A stretch of 10,823 nucleotides of DNA. It comes from Monoraphidium neglectum. Its lineage: Eukaryota; Chlorophyta; Chlorophyceae; Sphaeropleales; Selenastraceae. Position 1 is the stretch's first letter; each line of letters begins with the position of its first letter. Both the position numbers and the translations under genes were made by a program. The notes beneath the pieces were generated by a model. It worked only from the letters and a program-made list of their open reading frames with translations. It searched no databases and was not told the DNA's origin. This document shows, piece by piece, positions 1-8,525 of this stretch. The stretch spans positions 1 through 10,823 of the forward strand of contig NW_014011607.1 in the NCBI RefSeq assembly GCF_000611645.1, given 5' to 3'.

Positions 1-18
1 CCTCTCCTCTCGTCACAG

Positions 19-1262
19 GAACGGGCTGGCGGACTGCTACGAGCAGGGGCTGGTCAGGGAGGTGGGCGTCAGCAACTACGGGTGAGCCGGCACCAAGATT
101 TTAAAGTCTTGGGTTTAGGCAAGTACGGGAGAGCCGCCGCCCGTGGGGCGAACAGCAGGGAACCGCGGCTCCTGGGCACTGCGAGCCCCTGATACTGCCA
201 GCCCCCCGCGCGGATCAAGGACGACCTGCACATCCCACGATGAAACTCATAGATGATGCAATCCTTCATCAGGCCTCAGCCCTTAATCATGTGACGCTCG
301 ACACGGCTCGTGCCCCTCCTCACCAGGCCCAAGGAGCTGCGCAAGGTGGCCAAGAAGTTTGCCGGCCGCGGCGTCCCCCTGGGCTCCGCGCAGGTGCAGT
401 TCAGCCTGCTGTCCTGCGGCGCCCAGCAGCAGGAGCTGCAGGAGACGGCGGCGGAGCTGGGGGTGACCGTCATCAGCTACTCGCCGCTGGCGCTGGGGCT
501 GCTCACGGGTGGGGTGGGGGAGCGCGCCGCCAGGGGGTTGGGGCTGTTTTCTGTGTGACGCTGTATCATGTGCGTTGTGGCGCTGGACGGTGGCGACGTG
601 GTTGATGTTCCAGCGGCGGCTTGCGAGCGCATTGGGCCACAGCTCAGCAACACCGAGCATATGATCTCCAAAAGTGTGCTGATTGGGTCGGATGAGTCAG
701 AATGCGGTCTGGGTTACGACCACCTCCGTCCTCCAGGCAAGTACTCTGAGGATAACCTGCCCCAGGGGCCGCGGGGCGCCCTGTTCAAGGGGCTGCTCCC
801 CGAGATCGCCCCCCTGCTGGCGGCGCTGGAGGCTGTGGCCAAGAGCAGGAGGAAGAGCATGTCCCAGGTGCGCCTGCAGGGCTGGGCAGTGCTGTGGATG
901 TGACCACGTGTGCAAAGGTACAAAACCTTGTGTGCATAAGGGCGCACTCGTGACTGCAGCTAGGGTGGCAAGCTTGTCTGCAACAGCCCTGCACATCTTT
1001 GTCTTCTGGATTGATACAAGCATGGGCATGAGCGCCTCGCCTCGCGCCATCCCAGGTGGCGATCAACTGGTGCATCTGCCAGGGCGCCGGCCGCGGCCTG
1101 CCGCCCACCATCCCCATCCCCGGCGCCAAGAGCCTGGCGCAGGCGCAGGACAACCTTGGGGCGCTCGGCTGGCGGCTGTCGGAGGGGGAGTGCCGGGAGC
1201 TGGAGGCGGCGGCGGCGCGCTGCAAGGGGCGCATGGTGCAGAACGTCTTCCAGACGGCTTGA
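19..1262 (+). CDS. Aldo/keto reductase, C-terminal part (5' end outside window)
   Basis: This is the last 193 residues of an NAD(P)H-dependent aldo/keto reductase, a (beta/alpha)8-barrel enzyme that reduces aldehydes and ketones. Exons read from splice sites and frame are 19-81, 327-508, 737-867 and 1056-1262 (TGA); introns are in phases 2, 1 and 0, all GT-AG, and bases 1-18 are the end of an upstream intron. Family motifs in order are GLVREVGVSNYG, QVQFSLLS, VISYSPLALGLLTGKYS, SMSQVAINW and the cofactor-phosphate loop IPIPGAKSLAQAQDNLGALGW. The match resembles plant chloroplast members such as the Arabidopsis At1g06690 type; that comparison is from memory. Full members have about 330-370 residues, so the catalytic Asp-Tyr-Lys-His tetrad and any transit peptide lie left of the window. 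The substrate cannot be inferred. The family assignment is firm. Confidence 0.93.
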
Positions 1263-1842
1263 TTGCGTGCTGGCGGCGGCGATTGGTGCACGCCCTTTTT
1301 GCTGTTGTTTGCGGAGTGACGTGGCAGCTTTGTGACCTGGGGGTGCCGTGAAGTTGCAACCGGCTTCACCAGGTCTGTGGGCACGTTTTCTTTGGGTAGT
1401 GCACCGTCAAGTAACGCCTTGCCATGGCGTACCATAGCGTGAGAGTGCCCCAATCCATCCACTCCGGGTTGGAGCCGGATGTGCGCTTCGCACTGGGGCG
1501 CAGTTTGACCGGGTCAAACAACTCACGGCCAGGCTGGGCGGACTGCAGACCTGAGTTGAACAGGCAAGGGTGCTCGCAACTCAAGAGGTTGCCCACATGT
1601 GACGGTGGGGCAACAGGTGGCTCTGCTGACTCTGCATCATGTCATGTCGCGGACGGTTTGCCGAGATGCAGGCCCCAACCTGCCCCAAATTATCTAGTGC
1701 CATGTGTATCACCACATGCATCACCAATAACACTGATATGTGACGAGAGGGGATAAATCGGCGTGGCTCTGAAACCGGATCGAGATCTGGCGATCCACGG
1801 GACAGCGAAAAACGACATAACTACAGGCCTCACACATACAAC
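1263..1842. other. Intergenic: reductase 3' UTR and dehalogenase promoter
   Basis: This 580-base gap lies between two genes on the same strand. No conserved coding sequence is seen; the open frame at 1424-1756 has no recognisable motif. It contains a perfect 17-base dyad (1503-1519), a 7-base inverted repeat TGAGTTG/CAACTCA (1552-1558 and 1577-1583), and two copies of ATGTGACG near 1597-1604 and 1738-1745. I see no TGTAA polyadenylation signal and no clear TATA box; GATAAATC at 1751 is only weakly similar to one. Confidence 0.6.
1503..1519. promoter_or_regulatory. Palindrome of two TTGACC half-sites
   Basis: GTTTGACC, one base (G), then GGTCAAAC form a perfect 8+1+8 inverted repeat, about 325 bases upstream of the dehalogenase start. 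TTGACC is the core of the plant W-box bound by WRKY factors, which also occur in green algae, so a dimeric transcription-factor site is possible. The symmetry is seen directly; the function is a guess. Confidence 0.35.
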
Positions 1843-3055
1843 ATGATCGGTTTCAGCAGTTTTGATCTACGGCAATGGACGCTGAACGGCTCCCGAATCA
1901 ACGCACGCGTCTCGAAAGGCGCGCCGAGCGCCGCCCGGCCCCCGCTCGTGCTGCTGCACGGCTTCCCCGAGACGCACGTCATGTGGCGCCGCATCGCCGA
2001 GCAGCTGAAGGACGCCTACCACCTCGTGCTGCCGGACCTGCGCGGCTACGGCGACTCGGCGCAGCTGCCCGGCGACGCGGACCACGCCAACTACAGCAAG
2101 CGCGCGATGGCTGCAGACGTGATCGCCCTCTTGGACGAGCTAGGCATCGATTCTTTCTTCCTATGCGGCCACGACCGCGGCGCGCGCGTCGCCCACAGGC
2201 TGGCGCTGGACCATGCGGCGCGGGTGCGCAGGCTGTGCGTGGTGGACGTGGCGCCGACGCTCGACATGCACGAGGCGACAGACGCCGCGTTTGCGCAGGT
2301 GACAGCCCCGGCGGCGGCGGGCGCGGAGGGCCCCGGCGCGCCTTGGCGAGCGCCTCGAGGCTGTTGATGTTTGGTCTCCCTTAATCAGGCCCTCGGTGAC
2401 AGCGGGCCGACGCCGTGCATTGTTCTTCAGAGGGTGTCCGGATGCGATTGTGCCCAGCGATGTTCAAAGCTGCAATAGCCGGCGTCGGAGCACCCGGTGA
2501 GAGGCCGCCAGCACAGCGAGCACCCGCAAGTTCTCTCACTCAAGCATGCTCGTGTGAAACACCCTTCCACTGCCCCAGGCCTACTACCACTGGTTCCACC
2601 TGAGCCAGCCGTCGCCCCTGCCAGAGCGCATGATCGAGGGCTGGGCGCGCGAGTACCTGCACGCGAAGCTCGGCGGCTGGGGCGCCGGGGGCCTGGCCCA
2701 CGTGGAGCCGGAGGCCCTGGCTGAGTACGAGCGCTGCTTCCTGCGGCCGGCGGCTTCGAGCGGCGGGCTGATGCCGGCGGTGCACGCGGCGTGCGAGGAC
2801 TACCGCGCGAGCGCGTGGGAAGGGATCGACGTGCGGCACGACCGGGAGAGCCGCGCGGGCGGCGCCAAGGTGGCGTGCGACACGCTGGTGCTGCTGGGGG
2901 AGCGCGGCGTGGTCGCGCGGATGTTCGACGCGCCGGCGCTGTGGCGGGCGGCGTGCTCGGGGGCGGTGGAGGCGGCGGCGCTGCCGGCGGGGCACTTTTT
3001 GCCGGAGGAGGTCCCCGAGCTGACAGCACAGGCACTTCGGGAGTTCTTCCGGTGA
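1843..3055 (+). CDS. Haloacetate (fluoroacetate-type) dehalogenase, alpha/beta hydrolase
   Basis: This gene has two exons, 1843-2298 and 2579-3055, joined by a phase-0 GT-AG intron, and encodes 310 residues (bacterial homologues about 295-305). The core shows LVLLHGFPET (35-44), DLRGYGDS (65-72), the nucleophile elbow GHDRGARVAHR (109-119), VVDVAPT (133-139), the cap segment YYHWFHLSQP (154-163), CEDYRA (224-229) and GHFLPEE (290-296). By eye against the remembered Rhodopseudomonas fluoroacetate dehalogenase, D111 is the nucleophile, R112 and R115 bind the carboxylate, D135 and H291 complete the triad, and H156, W157 and Y227 form the halide pocket. W186 also matches. Such enzymes hydrolyse the carbon-halogen bond of 2-haloacetates to glycolate and halide. 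The start is the first ATG after an in-frame TAA at 1753. No targeting peptide is obvious, so it is probably cytosolic. An epoxide hydrolase is less likely, because the cap carries the His-Trp halide pair. Confidence 0.9.
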
Positions 3056-3691
3056 CGGGTGCAGGCCGCGGCTTGGGGGACCAGCGCTGGGTGGCCGATC
3101 TGGGTCCCCGCTGACTGGGTCACTGCACATCGTGCAGATGCTGACTCGATGTTCGCTTGCTCATGTGACCGGATGCTTTTATGCTGCAAGCCCATGCAAC
3201 ACAAAATCACAAATGAGATGTGTGCGCTGGCTCAGTGGGACTGCTGGCATATTGGAAACAGCATGGGGGCAAAGTATGATGCAGTGAGTGCGCGCAATGG
3301 CGGTCAACAAGTCAATCGAGTAGCCACTGCCGAATGAAACCATGACAGCCTCTGCGGTGGAGTAGGGCTTTGGGAGAATCAAGTGCATGCGAGCTATATA
3401 AGATCTAAAAGCACCTGAAATCTTTTCACGACGCTCCAGGGCTCTTTCTGTGGCCGCGAGGAAGCTGCGTCCCGCCCAAAACGTGATCTCTGATCTGAAG
3501 CAAAAAAACGTTGAGTTATCTTATACCAGCGCATACATCAGAAATCACGGAAAGTTGTAGTTTCGTACACTATTCAGAGCCGCTCTCCAGCTTTCGCAGC
3601 GAAGCATCTGGCGTCTTCTCTGTCGTCCGCCTGGCAACCCGATCGCAGCGCCTCCAATCAGCCGTTAGACATCTTATCACGCGTTGAAGCT
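3056..3691. other. Intergenic: dehalogenase 3' UTR and TBCB promoter/5' UTR
   Basis: This 636-base gap is clearly less GC-rich than its surroundings, especially from about 3130 to 3700, as expected for promoter and untranslated sequence. A short perfect hairpin, CTGCAC-ATC-GTGCAG, lies at 3123-3137, about 70 bases after the dehalogenase stop. A good TATA box lies at 3395-3402. The short open frames here have no recognisable motif. No TGTAA signal was found for the upstream gene. Confidence 0.6.
3395..3402 (+). promoter_or_regulatory. Probable TATA box of the TBCB gene
   Basis: TATATAAG stands in a relatively AT-rich stretch 290 bases upstream of the cofactor B start codon, in the correct orientation. 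If used, transcription would start near 3425-3435 and give a 5' UTR of about 260 bases, unless a leader intron is present. It is the best TATA match in the intergenic DNA of the window. Confidence 0.45.
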
Positions 3692-5661
3692 ATGGCAGCG
3701 GCATATCAGCAGCCCCTGGACTTGGGGTCTCTGCGGGAGTATGTAACAGGCCAGAGCCGGATGCAGCAAGCGGCGGACAGCACTGTGCTGCTGTGCATCG
3801 CCCACAATCACCTCAAGGCCCGATTCCCAGAGATCCGGCTCGATCTACACGTGAGGCATGGACAGACGCTCTGCATACCTACAGCAGCGCCGCGCCCCGC
3901 ACATGGCAGCCACCTGCGGTCCCCGCACTGTGGCGCAGTCAACAAACGGCCCCCCCGCCCCGCCGCGCTCAGCACGCCCTGCCGTCCCCTCTCCCTTGGC
4001 GCCCGCGCAGATGACCGTCGACACCGTCAAGTCCAAGGTCCACACGCACACGGGCACGTCGCCAGACAGCATGGTGCTGCAGCTCAAGGACGAGGGCGGG
4101 CGGCTGGTGGCGGTGCTGGACGACGGCGGTCGCAAGCTGGGCTACTTCAACCCGCGCAACGGGTGGGCGCGGTTCGGCAACACGACGGGCCGCGCGGCGC
4201 GTGCGTCAATCTGCCAAGCCGCTGGTCCCTTGAGTTGAGGCAGCAGCAGCAACTGGAGCGGCGCTCGAGCCAACTAGACGGCTCGAGCGGGACGTGCCGC
4301 TGCTCCGCAACGACCGGCGCCGCGCCCGCCGCCGCCCCCGCCGTCCCAGTTGGACGCTGCAGGTGATCGACACCGACGGCAGCTCCCTGTCCGCCCAGGG
4401 GTGGCTGGATGATGTCAGCAAGGTGCAGAAGTACGTCATCAGCGACAGCGATTACGACAAGCGGGAGAACACTTACAGGCGCGCGCAGGGCCCTTTGTTA
4501 TTGTTCGCAAGCTGCGCAGCGGCGGCCGCCGCGCGCCGTGCTGCAGCTGCTCGAAGGGCGCGCCGACATTGCGGGAGGCTTTGCTTTTTGTTTGTTTCCT
4601 GCTTCAATGAAAGCCGCATCTCATGCGGGCGCTCACCCGGCAAGGCGTCCACCCGCAGGTGGCCCCCGCCGCGCTTCTGCCACCGGCAGCTCTCTCTGTG
4701 GATTGCTTCTTCAAGCCCTGCCCTGCAAACCTGCCACTCCTTCACCCTCGCTCCCACCCATCCATACACCCGCCAGTTCACCCACCCACCCTCAAACCAC
4801 GCGGCCCCACCCAGGAAGTTCAAGGCGGCCAAGATGGCGCAGGACCCGACATGGACCCTGGAGAAGGAGCTCGCGCTCAAAGCCGGTGAGCGCGGGGCAA
4901 ACAACATAGATCGAACCAAACATCAGCCGCAACAGGCAGGCAGAAGCAACAAGGCGCATGCAGAGTGCGATGTTGCTAGGACAAAGCTTAGCGGCCGTCT
5001 GGGCAATTGTCGCAGATTGGTGGCTTGAGAGCCAGGGGCTTTTGTTTGCCATGAGCGGGGTCGACGCAGGTCCATTCGAGCAACCACCCGCAGGGCGCGA
5101 ATACACGGCGCCCGAGGCCAAGGCGGCACCCGAGGACGACTTTGGGGAGAGCGAGGCGGCGGCGATCGACGTTGGGCGGCGGTGCTGCGTCGACCCCGGG
5201 GAGCGGCGGGGAGAGGTCAAGTGAGCGGGGGGGCCCGTCACGCTGCGCTTGCACACTCCCATAGGATGCATCAGGAGCTCCGAAGGCATCGGCGGCACGC
5301 CCTTGGCTCGCAGTTGCACATGCCAGCTATAACGAGCTGCTGGCAGATCTTCCCCAACCCCCTCTCTCCATGCCATCTACCCTCTCACCCCAACACTTCC
5401 CCCCGATTGTCCACACGCATGCACATTGCTGCCGCTCCCCGCCTCAGGTTTGTGGGCAGGGTCGAGGGCCTGGCGGCGGGCTACTGGGTGGGCGTCGCCC
5501 TGGACGAGCCGTGCGGGAAGAATGACGGCAGCGTCAAGGGGCGGCGCGTGTTTGAATGCGCGCCGGGGCACGGCGTGTTCGCGCGGCCGGACAAGATCGT
5601 CGTCGGCGACTTCCCGCCTGTCGACGACTTTTCTGACCTGGGGTCTGACGATGAGATCTGA
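3692..5661 (+). CDS. TBCB: Tubulin-folding cofactor B (Ubl + CAP-Gly)
   Basis: Cofactor B binds alpha-tubulin released from the chaperonin and, with cofactor E, passes it along the tubulin assembly pathway in the cytosol. Exons are 3692-3850, 4011-4162, 4350-4478, 4815-4885, 5070-5220 and 5448-5661, giving 291 residues; every junction keeps frame and conserved sequence. A ubiquitin-like domain covers about residues 30-115 (GTSPDSMVLQL, RKLGYFNPRNG, LQVIDTD). It is followed by the family linker GWLDDVSKVQKY, ISDSDYDKRENTYRKFK, and a C-terminal CAP-Gly domain (about 204-270) with VGRRCCVDPGERRGEVKFVG, GYWVGVALDEP and the diagnostic GKNDG (244-248). The protein ends in DEI, as many homologues do; this tail is reported to bind the CAP-Gly domain. 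Intron 3 uses a GC donor. Animal and plant forms have about 245 residues; the excess is an N-terminal extension and a longer acidic linker (171-200). M24 (3761) is an alternative start in weaker context. Confidence 0.95.
4479..4814 (+). other. GC-AG intron of TBCB (intron 3)
   Basis: Exon 3 ends in the conserved ENTY plus AG, followed directly by GCGCGC; the next exon begins after CCCACCCAG with G AAG TTC AAG. Joining at AG|GC restores Arg and the family's invariant TYRKFK. No GT donor nearby keeps this sequence. The other four introns of the gene are GT-AG. At 336 bases it is also the gene's longest intron. Confidence 0.85.
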
Positions 5662-6002
5662 GCGCGGCGTCTGCGTGTGTTAAGCTCTCAAGTATGCTTT
5701 GCACCGCCGGGCCAGCGCGTCGAGCATGGCGCTGCTGCATGCTTGATGAGGATGTGGAGATGCGCAGTGTCCAGGTGGCACTGCAGTGACCTTGACAGCG
5801 GGTGACGGCCCAAGGTATGCTTGCCAGCACATGAGCCTTGCGCTTAGGTCCAGTCTCCAGCATTGAGCAGGGTGATCTTGCTTCGAATGCAAGGCGTCGC
5901 ATAGCTAGCAACGCCACGTCTGTCGGTCGCTGACTGGTAGCAGCAGCAGTGGCAGCAGATCACATTCTGCATCGCAGGGAGCGGTTGCCGCGAATCAGGA
6001 CA
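5662..6002. other. Intergenic: TBCB 3' UTR and promoter of the RING gene
   Basis: This 341-base gap separates two genes on the same strand. No conserved coding sequence, TATA box or TGTAA signal is seen. A short run of imperfect CAG triplets (about 5940-5957) lies just upstream of the RING gene start. The antisense open frames across it look like chance. Confidence 0.55.
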
Positions 6003-8215
6003 ATGTCCAGCATCGATGGAACAGACCAGCAGGTACATAACGTGCAGGGTTGCGCGTGCCTGCGATCCAAGGGGGCGTTTGCAGAGGACCGCCACAACGT
6101 CCCGTTCCCTTTTGCAGGGAGACTATATAGAACACCCCCTACAGGATTCAGCATCGCCCGGACCCAGCCAGCGGGCCGAGCCCGAGCCCGTCATCGCGGG
6201 CGCGGACGCAGTGACCGCGAGCGCGCTCGCCGACGACGCGCCCGACGCCACCTCTGCGCTCCGCGAGTTCCTGAGCCTGCTCCAGGGCGCCGACGACGCC
6301 GACACCGTCGACCGCGGCCTGCTGCTCCTGCTGCTGGCCTTCACAGACCGCTGGCAGCAGGGCGCCGCGCCGCGTGGCACGCCGCAAGACGTGATCGCCG
6401 CCCTGCCGCGCGTCCGCGCCGCCGCCGCGGCCGGGCACGACGCAGGCAAGCCGCCCGACGCAGCGGCAAGCGCACCATCGGGCGCGGGGCCGCACGCAGA
6501 AGACGCGCAGCCGGCAGAGGGCGCGGCGGACGCGCAGGCGCGCCCCCCGGTCGGCGGCCCCGCGGAAGGCAGCTGCCCCTGCTGTTTTGAGGAGCCCGAG
6601 GTTGTCGTCCGCTTCCCCTGCGGCCACTGCGCCTGCGAGCCCTGCACCCTGCGGTGGCTGGCCGGCCACGACACATGCGTGATGTGCCGCGCGCCAGTTA
6701 GCAGCGGCGGCCCCAGCAGCAGCGACCGTGGCGGAAGCGGCGGCGGCGGCGGCGACGGCGGCGTCGCCGCGGCGGCAGGGCGCGCGGCGCGGGACGCGCT
6801 GGCACTCGGCGACGCGCCCGAAAGCATCGAGGCGCTCGCGCGGCGCCTGCTCGGCCCGCGGCCGGCCCCAGCCCTTGGGTCGAGCCTTGCAGCAGCGGCG
6901 GTTGGGGAGACGGCGGCCGCGGCAGCGGCAGGTGGCTTCGGCGCAGTCAGTGGCGGCGGCGGCGGTGGCGGCGCTCTGAGGCGCGAGGTGTCAGCAGCGG
7001 AGTCGCTCCAGGCTGAGGCGGCCGGGCGGCGGCTGAGGGCGATGCGCGAGTCGCTGCAGCGCATGCAGGTGGGGACCGCGGCGCTGCGGGCGGCCGGTGC
7101 GGGCTGCTCCGGTAGCGTGTCGCCCTGCTACGCTCCAGCCAGGCCGTTCAGGGGCACCTGATTTGAGGAGCCAGTCGGCCTGCCTGACCCCGCACCGCCG
7201 GCCCCCAGCAACGGTGCCACATCCACTCCCTCCCTCAACGCCTGCCCCGCCCCCGCCCGCGAGCGCAGTCCGCCCTGTCGCAGCACGCGGTCCAGCAGCG
7301 GCAGCTGGAGGGGCAGATCGAGCAGCTGCACGACCAGCGGCTGCGATTGCAGCGGGAATACGGGTCCCTGAGGGTCCATGGTGACAGGATTGCCGCGCAA
7401 CTCAGGAGCCTGGCGGAGCGTGCTGCGGCGCCGGAGGCGGGGCCGGGGGCGCCAAGTGAGGCGGGTGCGCGGGAACGGGACGGGGGGAATAGGCAGCAGG
7501 AGCAGCAGCAACAGCAGCAACAGCAGCAGCGGGAGCAGCGGGAGCAGCAGCAGCAGCAGCAGCAGCAGGAGCAGCAGGAGGAGGACGGCAGGGGCGCGGC
7601 GGCGGGAGCGCAAAGCCATGGCGAGGCGCGTGGTGAGGGCGGCCACGGCAGCGGCCTGCCCCGGAGCGGCAGTGGCGATGGCGCTGCGCCGCCAGGGCGG
7701 CCGGGCGGCACAGTGCTGACGCCGCTGCGGCTGGCCCGCGGCGGCTCCGCGCCGCTCGGCGCCGCAGCGGCCGCAGGCGCCGCCGCGCTTTGCGCCGTGA
7801 GCGGCCAGCGGCCGCCCACGCCGGACCGGCGGCCCGGGTCGCGCGGCGCCGTTCCGCCGCAGCACCCGTTCGCCGACGCGGGGGCGGCGGCGCTATCCCC
7901 GTTTCGCAGCCGCGCCGGGAGCTGGGACGGGCAGGCGGCGGCGCCGGGCAGCAGCCCGCTCGCGCTGGGCTCGCTGTCTGCGGCGCTGGGCGGCGGCAGC
8001 GCCGGCGGCAGCCCCGTCCGCACGCCCCTGCGGCGAGCGTCCTTCTCCCCTCGCTACCCCTACGCGAGCGCCCGCCGCAGCCTGGACGGACAGACCAGCG
8101 GCAGCGGCGGCGCGACGCCGCAGGCGGGCAGCCCTGTTGCATCCCCGCTGCCGCCGCTGGCGTTTGCAGCGGTGTGGCCGATGCTGCCGCCGGCGGCGCC
8201 ACAGCACGTGCCGTT

Positions 8216-8265
<50 letters not shown>

Positions 8266-8488
8266 CCCCAGCGGGGACAAGCGCTGCCGCGGCGAGCGCC
8301 ACACCTTCGGAGCCCCCACTCCCCGCCAGACTGCCAATGGGCTCAGTCCCGCGCCCGTATCACTGGGAACGCGAGCGGTCGCCGGCCGCAGACGAGCCCG
8401 CCGCGCCGGCGGCAGCTGCGGCAGGTGGGGACTCGCGGGGCTTGCAAGGGGCCGCAGGCCAAGGAGACGATGCGCGACCATCACAGCA

Positions 8489-8525
<37 letters not shown>

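Noticed and set aside
1405..1490. tRNA-like stretch (GGGTTGGAGCC resembles a B box).
   Set aside because: The B box lacks the required TTCGA core and no cloverleaf with acceptor and anticodon stems can be drawn.
1552..1593. Inverted repeat TGAGTTG/CAACTCA with an interleaved GGCAA/TTGCC pair (pseudoknot-like).
   Set aside because: Arms are only 5-7 bases with an 18-base loop; such pairs are common by chance and nothing nearby suggests a structured RNA.
1424..1756. Possible small gene of 110 codons between reductase and dehalogenase.
   Set aside because: No recognisable motif, codon use unlike the neighbouring genes, and it covers the dyad and inverted repeats of the promoter region.
4360..4365. 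Alternative acceptor CTGCAG|GTGATC for TBCB exon 3.
   Set aside because: It shifts the frame relative to exon 2 (which ends AAC GG) and loses GWTLQ; the acceptor at 4348-4349 restores both frame and homology.
6123..6129. TATATAG as a TATA box.
   Set aside because: It falls inside the coding frame of RING exon 2, downstream of the predicted start, in an acceptor-proximal position.
6123..7064. A 313-codon - strand open frame opposite the RING exon.
   Set aside because: Low-complexity Ala/Ser/Pro sequence with no domain; the opposite strand encodes the RING.
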